Assembly (NCBI GenBank): GCA_902557385.1
Contig: CACDZF010000001.1
Location: 177,840-241,839 of the forward strand
Source: an uncultured Pelagibacteraceae bacterium
Lineage (GTDB): Bacteria; Pseudomonadota; Alphaproteobacteria; Pelagibacterales; Pelagibacteraceae
Reading direction: 5' to 3'
Length of the DNA stretch: 64,000 nt
Positions within the stretch are counted from its first letter, which is position 1. Every line of letters begins with the position of its first letter. The position numbers and the translations under genes are program-made. Positions 34,103 through 43,403 of this stretch are shown here, piece after piece. A model generated the notes under the pieces. The model was not told where the DNA came from, made no database searches, and saw only the letters and a list, made by a program, of their open reading frames with translations.

Positions 34103-35562
34103 TAACCAACACTCCCTTCCAAGCTAATTCCAACTAACTTCTGAGCTTCCACAGCGAATTCCATTGGTAATTGCTGAAGTACCTCTTTGCAAAAACCATT
34201 AACAATTAATCCTACAGCTTCCTCTGAATTTAAACCTCTTTGTTGACAGTAATGCAGTTGCTCCTCACTGATTTTTGATGTTGTTGCTTCATGAGCAAGG
34301 TTTGAATCAGAATTTTTATTTTTAATATAAGGAATTGTATGAGCACCACATTTATTTCCCATTAGAAGAGAGTCGCATTGTGTATAATTTCTTGAGTTAT
34401 TTGCTTTTTTAGAAATATCAACCAAACCTCTATAAGTCATATCAGAAAAACCAGCGCTTATTCCTTTTGAAATAATTTTACTTTTAGTATTTTTTCCTAG
34501 ATGGATCATTTTTGTACCTGTGTCAGCTTTTTGATGGTTGTTGGTTATGGCTATAGAATAAAATTCACCAATTGAATTATCCCCTTTTAATATACAGCTT
34601 GGATATTTCCAAGTTATTGCTGAACCAGTTTCTACTTGTGTCCAAGAAATTTTTGAATTTTTACCTTTGCAAAGTCCTCTCTTGGTTACAAAATTATAAA
34701 TACCACCTTTGCCATCTTTGTCTCCTGGGTACCAATTTTGAACTGTAGAATATTTAATTTCAGCATCATCTAAAGCTACTAATTCTACATTTGCTGCATG
34801 AAGTTGATTCTCATCACGCATTGGTGCTGTGCATCCCTCCAAGTAACTTACATAGCTTCCTTTATCAGCTATAATCAATGTTCTTTCAAATTGACCAGTA
34901 TCAGAAGCATTTATTCTAAAGTATGTAGATAACTCCATTGGGCATCTGACTCCTGGGGGAACGTATACAAAAGAACCATCCGTGAATACCGCTGAGTTCA
35001 ATGTAGCAAAAAAGTGATCAGTTAATGGTATAACAGACCCTAAATATTTTTTTACAAGCTCTGGATGTTTCTGAACTGCCTCAGAAATAGAGCAAAAAAT
35101 TATTCCTTTTTCAGTTAATTTATCTTTGAAAGTGGTAGCTACAGAAACTGAATCAAATACCGCATCTACAGCTATATTGTTTAATCTTTTTTGTTCCTGC
35201 AAAGGAATGCCTAATTTTTTGTAAGTTTCTAATAATTTTGGGTCAAGATCATCTAAACTTTTAGGTTTTTCTTTAAAACTTTTTGGAGCTGAGTAATAAT
35301 ATAAATCTTGATAATCTATTTTTGGATATTTCGGCTTTTGCCAATTTGGTTCTTTAAGAGCTTTTAATCTATAGTATGCTTTTAATCGCCAATCTAAAAG
35401 CCATTGAGGCTCTTTTTTTATATTTGAAATAAACTTTATTACTTCTTCGCTCAATCCTTTTGGAGCTTTTGTGCTTTCGATATCAGTAGAAAATCCGTAT
35501 TTATATTTTTTTAAATTTTCAATTTCTTTTTCTCGTGAGGTTTGACTAGATTCTATTTTCAT
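34102..35562 (-). CDS. sufB: Fe-S assembly scaffold subunit SufB
   Basis: A 486-residue SufB of full length. Key blocks are [18 protein letters not shown] near residue 205, [18 protein letters not shown] near 245, and [20 protein letters not shown] near 400 where the scaffold Cys lies. It overlaps iscR by 17 bases, so the regulator and scaffold are translated from one message. SufB receives sulfur and assembles the nascent cluster with SufC and SufD. Confidence 0.96.
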   Translation of the reverse strand: MKIESSQTSREKEIENLKKYKYGFSTDIESTKAPKGLSEEVIKFISNIKKEPQWLLDWRLKAYYRLKALKEPNWQKPKYPKIDYQDLYYYSAPKSFKEKPKSLDDLDPKLLETYKKLGIPLQEQKRLNNIAVDAVFDSVSVATTFKDKLTEKGIIFCSISEAVQKHPELVKKYLGSVIPLTDHFFATLNSAVFTDGSFVYVPPGVRCPMELSTYFRINASDTGQFERTLIIADKGSYVSYLEGCTAPMRDENQLHAANVELVALDDAEIKYSTVQNWYPGDKDGKGGIYNFVTKRGLCKGKNSKISWTQVETGSAITWKYPSCILKGDNSIGEFYSIAITNNHQKADTGTKMIHLGKNTKSKIISKGISAGFSDMTYRGLVDISKKANNSRNYTQCDSLLMGNKCGAHTIPYIKNKNSDSNLAHEATTSKISEEQLHYCQQRGLNSEEAVGLIVNGFCKEVLQQLPMEFAVEAQKLVGISLEGSVG

Positions 35563-35971
35563 TTTTACCCCTTACTAGATCGCTAAGATTTTTTTTATTA
35601 AAAAAATCGTTTATATGTATTTCCAACTCATCCCATAAGTTGTGTGTAATGCACTTAGTAGATTTGCCATTACAGCCTTTCTTAGAATCTTTTTTACAGC
35701 CAACTGTTTTAACATTTTCTTGAACAGCTGAAAAAATATTTGAAATTTTTATTTGCTCAGGACTTTTAGTTAATTTATAACCACCATTCGATCCTCTCAC
35801 ACTTTCCACTATTTGATTTTTTTTTAGCATTGAAAAAATCTGTTCAAGATAAAGAAGAGAAATTCCTTGTCTTAGAGAGATATCCCTTAATGGCACAGGC
35901 ATGTCTTTATCAAATTTAGCAATATCGGCTAAAGCCATTACTGCGTATCTACCTTTTGTACTTAGTTTCAT
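35546..35971 (-). CDS. iscR: Rrf2/IscR-family transcription regulator of suf
   Basis: A 141-residue winged-helix regulator. The start is set at 35971 ([20 protein letters not shown]) because AAAGGA precedes it and homology begins here; an in-frame extension of 33 residues upstream is not family sequence. The recognition helix region is [20 protein letters not shown] and then [12 protein letters not shown]. Three Cys ([17 protein letters not shown], about residues 90-106) with the following His can bind a 2Fe-2S cluster. First gene of the suf operon, with a likely own-operator upstream. Confidence 0.92.
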   Translation of the reverse strand: MKLSTKGRYAVMALADIAKFDKDMPVPLRDISLRQGISLLYLEQIFSMLKKNQIVESVRGSNGGYKLTKSPEQIKISNIFSAVQENVKTVGCKKDSKKGCNGKSTKCITHNLWDELEIHINDFFNKKNLSDLVRGKNENRI

Positions 35972-35992
35972 AAAATCCTTTATTTGCACCAG

Positions 35993-36026
35993 TTTATATA
36001 TATACCATAGTAAAATAGTCAAGTTT
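35993..36026 (-). promoter_or_regulatory. suf promoter with type-1 IscR operator
   Basis: On the minus strand the 25 bases at 36026-36002 read in agreement with the type-1 IscR consensus (ATASYYGACTRWWWYAGTCRRSTAT) at about 21 positions; the mismatches are mostly in the right half. The same sequence contains a -35 element TTGACT (36022-36017), and a -10 of TATATA or TATAAA lies at 36000-35993 with a 16-18 base spacer. Holo-IscR bound here would block transcription of its own suf operon. The match was made by eye. Confidence 0.7.
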
Positions 36027-36126
36027 AGATAATTAAAAATAGCAATTTGTCGCTCACATATGGTAGACATGTTTTTTTTTTAAACATTAAGAGAAATTTT
36101 TTTGATATTAATTATCAATTGCAATT

Positions 36127-36786
36127 ATGGAAAAGAATAAAATAGTAGAAATATTTATTCCAGGGCCGGCAGGAAGACTTGAGGGAAAATATTTTAAAAG
36201 TAAAAAAAAAACTTCTCCAATAGCTTTAGTTTTACAACCGCATCCTCAGTACGGCGGAACTATGAATAACAAGGTCGTGGTAGAAACCTTCCAAACATTT
36301 ATGAATAATGATTTTTCGGTTTGTAGAGTAAATTTTAGAGGAGTTGGAAAAAGTGATGGAGAATTTGATAATGGCCAAGGTGAACTTGCAGATGCTGCTG
36401 CAGCATTAGATTGGTTAGAAAAAGAAAATTTTGATAATTCACAATGTTGGATATCTGGTTTTTCTTTTGGGTCATTGATTGCAATGCAATTGCTTATGAG
36501 AAGGCCTGAAATAAATAGATTTATTGCAATATCACCACAGCCTAATGTTTATGATTTTTCTTTTTTATCACCATGTCCTACTTCTGGTTTAATGATTTAT
36601 GGTAAAAAAGATGAATTGGTTCCAATCGAAACAATAAATGAATTGGATAAAAGATTAAGCTCACAAAAAGGAATAAAAGTTGAATTTCAATCAATAAGCG
36701 ATGCAAACCATTTTTTTGCAGAATCTGAAGAAAATTTATCTAAAACTTTAGATAAATATATAAAAAAAGAAACAACCCTATTTTAG
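36127..36786 (+). CDS. alpha/beta hydrolase (COG2945-like)
   Basis: A 219-residue serine hydrolase. VLQPHPQYGGTMNNKVVV near residue 37 is the HPxxGG oxyanion-side motif, the nucleophile elbow is WISGFSFGSLIAMQL (Ser near 118), the Asp is likely in MIYGKKDELVP and the His in SDANHFFAESEE. Substrate unknown; relatives include esterases and small-molecule hydrolases. It is 8 bases upstream of the YIP1 gene and divergent from iscR. Confidence 0.85.
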   Translation: MEKNKIVEIFIPGPAGRLEGKYFKSKKKTSPIALVLQPHPQYGGTMNNKVVVETFQTFMNNDFSVCRVNFRGVGKSDGEFDNGQGELADAAAALDWLEKENFDNSQCWISGFSFGSLIAMQLLMRRPEINRFIAISPQPNVYDFSFLSPCPTSGLMIYGKKDELVPIETINELDKRLSSQKGIKVEFQSISDANHFFAESEENLSKTLDKYIKKETTLF

Positions 36787-36794
36787 TTTTAAAT

Positions 36795-37340
36795 ATGTTT
36801 GGAGAATTTTTAAATATAATATTTCGTTCCTTAAAGTTAGATAAAAGTCTTTACAAAGATAATGCTAATTTTGGTGAAGCAGCGATATATTTTGCAGGCC
36901 TTATAATGATTTTAGATGGTGTTGCAGGTGCCGTTGCTGCCAACACAATCGTAAAGACTGCAATTGGTTTGTCAGGTTTAACGGCTATACTTACTTGGTT
37001 AATTTGGGGAATATTTATATATGTCATTGGTGTCAAATTATTTCCAGATAAAGAAAATAAAATTCCGTTTAAAAAAGTTCTAATTGGCGTTGGATACGCT
37101 CATGCTCCAGGAATATTAAGATTTTTTGCTTTAACTCCAGACCTAATAATACCAGTAATCTTTATTACGCAATTTTGGATTTTTGCTGGATTAATAATAT
37201 CAACAAAACATACTTTAAATTTAAAAACTAATTTCAAAGCATTTGGAATAGTAATTTTATCTTTTTTAGTTATTGCTTTTATTTCTATATCTTTTGTAAT
37301 GAGTAGACTAAATACTTTGCCAGTGAGCATAATAAGCTAA
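36795..37340 (+). CDS. YIP1-family membrane protein
   Basis: A 181-residue inner-membrane protein with about five hydrophobic segments (ATIVKTAIGLSGLTAILTWL replaced here by NTIVKTAIGLSGLTAILTWL, LIWGIFIYVIGVKLF, PVIFITQFWIFAGLIIS and IVILSFLVIAFISISFVM). The loop VGYAHAPGILRFFALTPDL with conserved YAHAP is typical of bacterial YIP1 proteins. Function unknown. Its stop overlaps the convergent 51-residue CxxC gene by 3 bases. Confidence 0.82.
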   Translation: MFGEFLNIIFRSLKLDKSLYKDNANFGEAAIYFAGLIMILDGVAGAVAANTIVKTAIGLSGLTAILTWLIWGIFIYVIGVKLFPDKENKIPFKKVLIGVGYAHAPGILRFFALTPDLIIPVIFITQFWIFAGLIISTKHTLNLKTNFKAFGIVILSFLVIAFISISFVMSRLNTLPVSIIS

Positions 37341-37492
37341 ACTGGAAAAATACTTTTAGACAATTTACAAGAATCGCAAATTTTAAATCCTGTTAGAATT
37401 AAGTTGTGAGTTACGCTTTTATCTTCATTGCTACACTCTTCACAAATATTATTCTTCTCTTTAAACTCCTCTTTTTCATTTTCTTTAATCAT
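37337..37492 (-). CDS. Small CxxC/CxxC zinc-ribbon-like protein, 51 aa
   Basis: A short minus-strand gene: ATG at 37492-37490, stop TAG at 37339-37337. It starts within the last codons of the DUF3726 gene (8-base overlap) and overlaps the convergent YIP1 stop. The 51-residue product has an acidic, Lys/Glu-rich N-terminus and two CxxC pairs at residues 17-20 (ICEECS) and 39-42 (ICDSCK), the spacing of a small zinc ribbon. No family recognised. The overlap with DUF3726 and intact Cys pairs make a real gene more likely than chance. Confidence 0.65.
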   Translation of the reverse strand: MIKENEKEEFKEKNNICEECSNEDKSVTHNLILTGFKICDSCKLSKSIFPV

Positions 37493-38093
37493 TATCTGTA
37501 AGCCCAGCACCAGCTGCTGTTTGTTTTAATTCTTCACTTTCATCAACAAAAGTTTCTTTAGATAATCTGTATAATTCATTCCATTCACTTTCACTAAACG
37601 AATTTTCATTTTCAATGAAAACAATCTTAACATTTTTAGCCTTTTCTAGGACATCCCTATCTAAGTGATTGGAAAAAATCGAATGATTAAAATTTAATAA
37701 ATATTTTCTTTCATCAATTTTTAAGAATATTTTTTTCCCAACTATTTCCGATGATTTGCTTAAGAATGGTATAAAAAGAATTGGAAAGGCAACATTCTCA
37801 AAATCTATTTCAATCATTTCATTAAGAGTGAAAACCTGATCTAAAAAATTAATACCTGATATAATTGGGCAATAAGATATTTTTGAACTATTTGTTTTTG
37901 AAATTAAACTCACATTCTGGAATTTCTTATTTTTATACGCTTTGAAGTATTGATTAAGGTTTTTTAACCCTGGTAACCCAAACATTTCTAAAAGGCTTAT
38001 ACTTTTTCCGACCTCCTCTGCAATTCCCCAAGAAAAACCAACAGCCTTACTGGCTCTTTTTACTGTATTATCTATTTCACTTAAACTAATCAT
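37485..38093 (-). CDS. DUF3726 domain-containing protein
   Basis: A 202-residue protein that matches DUF3726 at its N-terminus: SLSEIDNTVKRASKAVGFSW, then GIAEEVGKSISLLEMFGLPG. The C-terminal half has LSKETFVDESEELKQTAAGA before the end. No signal peptide or membrane segment. The family is uncharacterised. It overlaps the 554-residue gene by 4 bases (ATGA) and the 51-residue gene by 8, in one operon with the M19-type gene. Confidence 0.82.
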   Translation of the reverse strand: MISLSEIDNTVKRASKAVGFSWGIAEEVGKSISLLEMFGLPGLKNLNQYFKAYKNKKFQNVSLISKTNSSKISYCPIISGINFLDQVFTLNEMIEIDFENVAFPILFIPFLSKSSEIVGKKIFLKIDERKYLLNFNHSIFSNHLDRDVLEKAKNVKIVFIENENSFSESEWNELYRLSKETFVDESEELKQTAAGAGLTDND

Positions 38094-39754
38094 GAGTTAA
38101 GGGTGTTATAAATCCACTCATCGTCAAGAGACTTTAAATCGTTCAACAAAGGTGCCCCTTGAAACATACAAATTCTCAACCATTTATCCGACCTTGGATC
38201 AAATTTTACTGCTCCAAAAAATGACAGCTTCAATCTTAACATGTCAATTGGCATTAATTTAGATCCAATAGTATTATCCTGAATTTCAGCATATGGAAAA
38301 TTTTCTGAAATAAAAGCTCTTCTTACTACATGCCTTAAATCATTATTTTCCATCAAAAATTTTCCTATTGATAAACTATTTTTTTTATTTGAAATCCTTT
38401 CATACAAAATTTTAATATCTCGAGCAATTGCTAGAGGTTGCTCCAGCTCTGAACCACTGTCAAGATATCTATCTGCTAATCTTGGTTCTTCTTTGTTTTT
38501 AGATATAAACCAAAAATTTTGATTATTTTCCTTTTTTGAAAAATCAATTTTAATTATTTCGGAATAGTTATTTTCTAAAATATTTCTCAAATTTTCAATA
38601 TTTTTTTGTGTAGGTATATTAAAATGCTTTTCTTCATCAGAACTCATTTTTTTAATTAAAGGATTAATAATATTGTCATATGGTTCCATCATTAAAGATA
38701 CAATATATTCAATGCATTCATCGTTTAAATTTTTTTCACACCACAGATATAACTCGTTAAATGAATATTTGCCTTTAAAATTAAAATCCTTATTTATGAA
38801 ATTTATCAATTTTTCCATATCTTTTAGTAATCCAAATATTTTTTTTTTTTGAAATTCACTGTCTGTATTCCAAGAAGAGATATTTTTAAGTGATTTTTTT
38901 AAAATTTTTTTAAATAATTTAAAATCATTGTCTTTGATATTTTCAATTTCTCTAATTTTTTTTAAAGATATTTCTCTAGCAAGTATCCAATTATTTAGTA
39001 ATGTTGGATGGTTTACTATAAAAGGAGCCATACCTAAACCAGTGGAATTTCCAATTCCCAGATTTCTACAAATATCTAAGTCTAATGCCACAGCTTTTTT
39101 TGGATTTTTTTGTTTAGCAATATGGTTAACTTGATCAAAAGTAAACTCTCTTACCAAATAAACTAACATCATCTCTAGTCTAAATGGACCACAAATTTCA
39201 TCTCTATTTTTAATTCTAAATCTATCTGCAAGGCCAAATTTTCCAGATCCATATACTGCTGTCGTTCTATATAAGTATCCAACTTCCATAAGTTTATTTT
39301 TATCTGGTTGTTTTCCTTTTGATAAACTTTCAACAACATGATTAAATATTCTTAGTGATTTATTTGCTCTAGATAAAGTTAATTCTTTAAATGAAAGTCT
39401 ACCCACTTCTTGCTTGGGAACATCATTGTAGAGTCTGTCTAAATCTTTTTTAGTTGGAACTCCGTCATGAAGTGTAAATGCTGTATCCCATTTTGTCGCT
39501 ATAACTCTATCAGATCTTTCATCATCCTTTATATGATTAGCAAAACAAACTAATGAATAAGTTCTGTTGTTTTGGCTTAGTGAATAAACAGCTCTTCCAT
39601 GACCATTTTCATCTAATTCAAATAAATCCTTCTTATGTTTCCAGTTTTTAAATTCTTTTAAAAATGATCTTAAAAAAGATAATTTTGATTGGTGAAATGA
39701 TCCTAGTTTTGATAATTTCATAACAATTTTTGGATCTCTTAATTGCACTTCCAT
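38090..39754 (-). CDS. Conserved protein of unknown function, 554 aa
   Basis: A large soluble protein with no signal peptide or transmembrane helix, and no family I can name. Well-structured blocks that look conserved are ENGHGRAVYSLSQNN, VCFANHIKDDERSDRVIATK, WDTAFTLHDGVPTKKDLDR, YLYRTTAVYGSGKFGLADR, CGPFRLEMMLVYLVREFTFD, LDLDICRNLGIGNSTGLGM and NHPTLLNNWILARE. They are rich in His, Asp and Arg, as in enzyme active sites. A Lys/Asn-rich segment at about 270-400 is more variable. It abuts the M19-type gene (one-base overlap) and overlaps DUF3726 by four. A catalytic role is an inference. Confidence 0.85.
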   Translation of the reverse strand: MEVQLRDPKIVMKLSKLGSFHQSKLSFLRSFLKEFKNWKHKKDLFELDENGHGRAVYSLSQNNRTYSLVCFANHIKDDERSDRVIATKWDTAFTLHDGVPTKKDLDRLYNDVPKQEVGRLSFKELTLSRANKSLRIFNHVVESLSKGKQPDKNKLMEVGYLYRTTAVYGSGKFGLADRFRIKNRDEICGPFRLEMMLVYLVREFTFDQVNHIAKQKNPKKAVALDLDICRNLGIGNSTGLGMAPFIVNHPTLLNNWILAREISLKKIREIENIKDNDFKLFKKILKKSLKNISSWNTDSEFQKKKIFGLLKDMEKLINFINKDFNFKGKYSFNELYLWCEKNLNDECIEYIVSLMMEPYDNIINPLIKKMSSDEEKHFNIPTQKNIENLRNILENNYSEIIKIDFSKKENNQNFWFISKNKEEPRLADRYLDSGSELEQPLAIARDIKILYERISNKKNSLSIGKFLMENNDLRHVVRRAFISENFPYAEIQDNTIGSKLMPIDMLRLKLSFFGAVKFDPRSDKWLRICMFQGAPLLNDLKSLDDEWIYNTLNS

Positions 39755-40722
39755 TAATTAATTCCTTTATAAAAATTAAACCAGTTATTTCCCAATATAT
39801 CGTTGACCTCTTCGGTGCTAAACCCTACTTTTTTTAAACCAGCTTCTAAATTCTTGAAACCTCTTGCGTCTATAAACCAATCGGGTTGCTTTGGAAAACC
39901 TGGTTTCTTTTTCGATCCCTCTCCGTAGTTTTTTCTTTTTGACCATGTACCATTTCTCATCCATTCAACAACGCTATCTGGTTGATTTAAACAAAGATCT
40001 GAACCAATTCCTACATTTTTAACTCCCATTATTTCACAAGTTTTTGCGGCCATTTCACAGAAACTGTCTAACTTGCAATTAGTACTATCTTTTAGATGGT
40101 GAGCGTACAAAGATAAACCCAACATTCCACCGCTCTGGCTTAAAGCTTTTAAAAGTTTATTTGATTTATTCCTCAAAGCATTGTGCCAAAAAGATGGGTT
40201 AGCATGAGTTATAGCTATAGGTTTCTCGCTAATTTCAATAGCATCAAAAGTACTTTTTTCCGCTGAGTGAGACATGTCAATTACAATTCCCAATCTGTTC
40301 ATTTCTTTTATTGCTTCTCTTCCAAAATTTGTAACACCTCCATCGTTTTTTTCATAACAACCGGTCGCAAGAAGAGATTGGTTATTGTAGGTAAGTTGCA
40401 TAAATCTACATCCATGATCGTAAACTTTTTGAAAAAGTTCGATATCATCCTCTATTGGAGAACAATTTTGAAAACCAAAGAAAATTGCAGTTTTTTTATC
40501 AATTTTTGCCTTTTCTATATCTTTAAAGGTTTTTCCTAAAAAAATTAAATCTGAGTTTTCAGAAAAATATTTATTCCATTCTTTAGTTATATTTATAAAT
40601 TCATCGTAATCCTCATGATATACCAAAGTAACATGGACCGCATCGAGGCCTGCCTCTCTATTTATTTGAAATACTTCTCTAGACCATTTGCAATATTGTA
40701 GATTATCAATTTTATAATTCAT
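39754..40722 (-). CDS. M19-type membrane dipeptidase homologue, variant metal site
   Basis: A 322-residue barrel protein of the renal dipeptidase family. Recognisable parts are RFMQLTYNNQSLLATGCYE near 112, MNRLGIVIDMSHSAEKST (His ligand), PIAITHANPSFWHNALRN (second His) and GVKNVGIGSDLCLNQPDS (catalytic Asp). Two usual ligands look altered: no HxD motif at the N-terminus (DNLQYCKWS in its place) and the bridging Glu region reads FGFQN. It may therefore bind one metal or act on another substrate. First gene of the operon that continues into the 554-residue gene; divergent from purE. Confidence 0.8.
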   Translation of the reverse strand: MNYKIDNLQYCKWSREVFQINREAGLDAVHVTLVYHEDYDEFINITKEWNKYFSENSDLIFLGKTFKDIEKAKIDKKTAIFFGFQNCSPIEDDIELFQKVYDHGCRFMQLTYNNQSLLATGCYEKNDGGVTNFGREAIKEMNRLGIVIDMSHSAEKSTFDAIEISEKPIAITHANPSFWHNALRNKSNKLLKALSQSGGMLGLSLYAHHLKDSTNCKLDSFCEMAAKTCEIMGVKNVGIGSDLCLNQPDSVVEWMRNGTWSKRKNYGEGSKKKPGFPKQPDWFIDARGFKNLEAGLKKVGFSTEEVNDILGNNWFNFYKGIN

Positions 40723-40771
40723 ATTATTAGATATATATTAGTGCTAAATTTTTTGATATTAAAAGATATAA

Positions 40772-41266
40772 ATGAATTATAAAAAAAAAAGACCAAAAGT
40801 CGCTATCATTATGGGTAGTCAATCAGATTATTTAACCATGAAACTTTGTCAAAAAGTCCTAAAAAGACTTAAAATTAAACATGAAACAAAAATTGTATCT
40901 GCTCATAGAACACCAGATAGAATGTATGAATTTGCAAAATCAGCAGAGAAAAATGATGTTTCCGTAATTATAGCTGGAGCTGGAGGATCGGCACATCTCC
41001 CTGGTATGGTAGCAGCCTTAACAGCAATTCCAGTAATTGGCGTTCCAATAGAAAGTAAAAAACTTAAAGGCCTTGATAGTTTATTGTCAATAGCTCAAAT
41101 GCCAAAAGGAATACCTGTTGCAACTGTTGCTATTGGCAAAGATGGGGCTGTAAATGCAGGTTTGCTTGCTGCATCAATAATCTCGATTAGTGATAAAAAT
41201 ATTAAAAAAAATTTAAATCTCTGGAGAAATAAACAAACTAAGTCTGTAAAAAAGAAACCTAATTAA
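40772..41266 (+). CDS. purE: N5-carboxyaminoimidazole ribonucleotide mutase PurE
   Basis: A 164-residue class I PurE. The core is [19 protein letters not shown], then [14 protein letters not shown] (active-site His) and [19 protein letters not shown]. Works with PurK in de novo purine synthesis. It is one base upstream of purK (stop TAA, then ATG at 41268). Confidence 0.95.
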   Translation: MNYKKKRPKVAIIMGSQSDYLTMKLCQKVLKRLKIKHETKIVSAHRTPDRMYEFAKSAEKNDVSVIIAGAGGSAHLPGMVAALTAIPVIGVPIESKKLKGLDSLLSIAQMPKGIPVATVAIGKDGAVNAGLLAASIISISDKNIKKNLNLWRNKQTKSVKKKPN

Positions 41267-41267
41267 A

Positions 41268-42317
41268 ATGATTAATCCAATCATTGGAATTATTGGTGGA
41301 GGACAGTTAGGTAGTATGCTAGCCATAGCTGCGAAAAAAATAAATATTAAAACAATTATATTCAGTGATGACATTGACTCTCCAGCAAAAAACTTTTCAG
41401 ATGAATTCTTGTGTGGAAGTTATGACGATGAAAATAAAATGAAAGAATTTATTAACAAAGTTGATATAGTGACATTTGAATTTGAAAATATTCCGTATAA
41501 AACCCTAAAAAAAATAAATGAGAGCAAAAGAGTTTTGCCGAAACCTGAAATTAATAAAATAGTACAAAATAGATTGTCCGAAAAGGATTTTTTGAATAAG
41601 ATTAATATTAACACAACTAAATATGTATCAATAAAAAATGATAAAGATTTAAAATCAAATATAGATTTGTTGCCAGGAATGTTAAAAACTTGCACAATGG
41701 GTTATGATGGAAAAGGTCAATATAAAATTAATTCAAGTCAAGAACTAGAAAATTTAAAGTTAGATTTTAAAAAAGAATTTATTTTAGAAAAGTTAATAAA
41801 TTTAAAAAAGGAAATTTCTGTTATCATTACAAGATATGGTAGAGAACGATACGAAATTTATGAGCCAATAGAAAATGTTCATGAGGATCAGATTTTAAAA
41901 TATTCAAAGATACCCTCAGATATAAATACTACTATCTCAAAAAAATCAGAAGATTGGGCAATTAAAATTTCTGAAGAATTAGACTACATAGGAACTTTGT
42001 GTATAGAATATTTTATTGATAAAAATGACAATCTATATGTTAACGAAATTGCTCCAAGAGTTCACAATTCAGGTCATTTAACAATCAACTCTCATAATAT
42101 TAGTCAATTCGAAAATCATATCAGGGCAATTTCTGGCCTAGATCAAATTAAAATTAAAAAAATTTACGATGCAAAAATGATAAATTTAATTGGTGATGAT
42201 ATTAGCACTTATAGAAAAAAAAAATTTAAGGATAACGAATTTTTTTTTGATTATTTAAAAAAAGAAATAAAAAAAAAAAGAAAGATGGGACACTTAACTG
42301 TAATAGAAAAATGTTGA
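41268..42317 (+). CDS. purK: N5-carboxyaminoimidazole ribonucleotide synthase PurK
   Basis: A 349-residue ATP-grasp enzyme. PIIGIIGGGQLGSMLAIAA starts the protein; LKTCTMGYDGKGQYKI is the ATP-grasp loop, and IEYFIDKNDNLYVNEIAPRV with HNSGHLTINSHNISQFENH is the metal/bicarbonate site. It carboxylates AIR at N5 with ATP, and PurE moves the carboxylate. Co-transcribed with purE. Confidence 0.95.
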   Translation: MINPIIGIIGGGQLGSMLAIAAKKINIKTIIFSDDIDSPAKNFSDEFLCGSYDDENKMKEFINKVDIVTFEFENIPYKTLKKINESKRVLPKPEINKIVQNRLSEKDFLNKININTTKYVSIKNDKDLKSNIDLLPGMLKTCTMGYDGKGQYKINSSQELENLKLDFKKEFILEKLINLKKEISVIITRYGRERYEIYEPIENVHEDQILKYSKIPSDINTTISKKSEDWAIKISEELDYIGTLCIEYFIDKNDNLYVNEIAPRVHNSGHLTINSHNISQFENHIRAISGLDQIKIKKIYDAKMINLIGDDISTYRKKKFKDNEFFFDYLKKEIKKKRKMGHLTVIEKC

Positions 42318-42347
42318 AATATAATCTTAGATTTTGTAATTAATCAT

Positions 42348-43403
42348 GTGTCAAAATTTATAATAATCTTATTCATACTAATAAACTACAATACAATTTT
42401 GAATTCTATGGAAAATAAACCTTATCATCATTTAAAAGATGGAACTTTCAGAAATCCCGAGGGATCTCCAGTAAGAGATAAGAAATTTAACTGGAGTTAT
42501 AAAATATTTAATAAAGAAAAAAAAAAACTAGATATGAATATTCCAAAAGAACACGTTATTGAAAAAAATGAAGTAATAAAATCTTTGGAAGAAAATAAAA
42601 ACAATGATTATATACTCTGGATTGGTCATGCAACGTTTTTGATAAAGTTAGGAAATACAACTATCATTACTGATCCAGTCTTTGAGAAGAATATGGGACC
42701 ACTAATATTTGGTCCTAAAAGATTTGTTGATGCAGCTATAAATTTAAATGAGTTACCTAATATTGATTTGTTTCTTTTGACACATAATCACTATGATCAT
42801 CTTAGCACCAGAACAATACAAAAATTTCCGTATAAAAAAGCTAAAGTTGCAACTGCTTTAAAACTTGGAAAATACTTTTCAAGAAATGGTTTTAATGATG
42901 TTAATGAACTAGACTGGTATGATCAAATAAAAATTAACGATGTAAAAATAACACTTGTACCTGCGGTACACTGGTCGAAAAGAAGTCTTTGGGATACAAA
43001 CAAAACTTTGTGGGGAAGCTTCTTAATTGAGTACAAAGACAAAAAATTTTTCTTTGCATGTGATACGGGCTATGGAAATATTTATAAAGAACTTGGCAAA
43101 AAATTTGGGCCAATAGATTTAACGTTTATAAATATTGGTGCTTATAATTTTTATCCTATGGCTCCTAAAAAAGATAAATCAATTTACCATACTAATCCTG
43201 AAGAAGCTCTTAATATTGGAAAAGATTTAAAAAGTAAAAAAGTTTTAGGAATGCATTGGGGAACAGTTGTTTTATCTTTAGAGCCAATTATGGAGCCTGG
43301 AAAAAGATTTAAAAATTCGTCTAATCAATACGGTTACCACCCTGATGATGCTATTATTTTTAAAATTGGACAACTTGAAAAACTTGAAAATATTTTAAAA
43401 TGA
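42348..43403 (+). CDS. MBL-fold metallo-hydrolase with N-terminal signal segment
   Basis: A 351-residue metallo-beta-lactamase-fold protein starting with GTG at 42348. A hydrophobic N-terminus (SKFIIILFILINYNTIL) suggests export or anchoring. The metal motif is LFLLTHNHYDHLSTRT (HxHxDH, about residue 140), with further ligands in VPAVHWSKRS and FACDTGYGNIY and the closing GMHWGTVVL. The arrangement is near NAPE-PLD and UlaG-like lactonases; substrate unknown. It overlaps the GNAT gene by 4 bases (ATGA). Confidence 0.85.
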   Translation: MSKFIIILFILINYNTILNSMENKPYHHLKDGTFRNPEGSPVRDKKFNWSYKIFNKEKKKLDMNIPKEHVIEKNEVIKSLEENKNNDYILWIGHATFLIKLGNTTIITDPVFEKNMGPLIFGPKRFVDAAINLNELPNIDLFLLTHNHYDHLSTRTIQKFPYKKAKVATALKLGKYFSRNGFNDVNELDWYDQIKINDVKITLVPAVHWSKRSLWDTNKTLWGSFLIEYKDKKFFFACDTGYGNIYKELGKKFGPIDLTFINIGAYNFYPMAPKKDKSIYHTNPEEALNIGKDLKSKKVLGMHWGTVVLSLEPIMEPGKRFKNSSNQYGYHPDDAIIFKIGQLEKLENILK

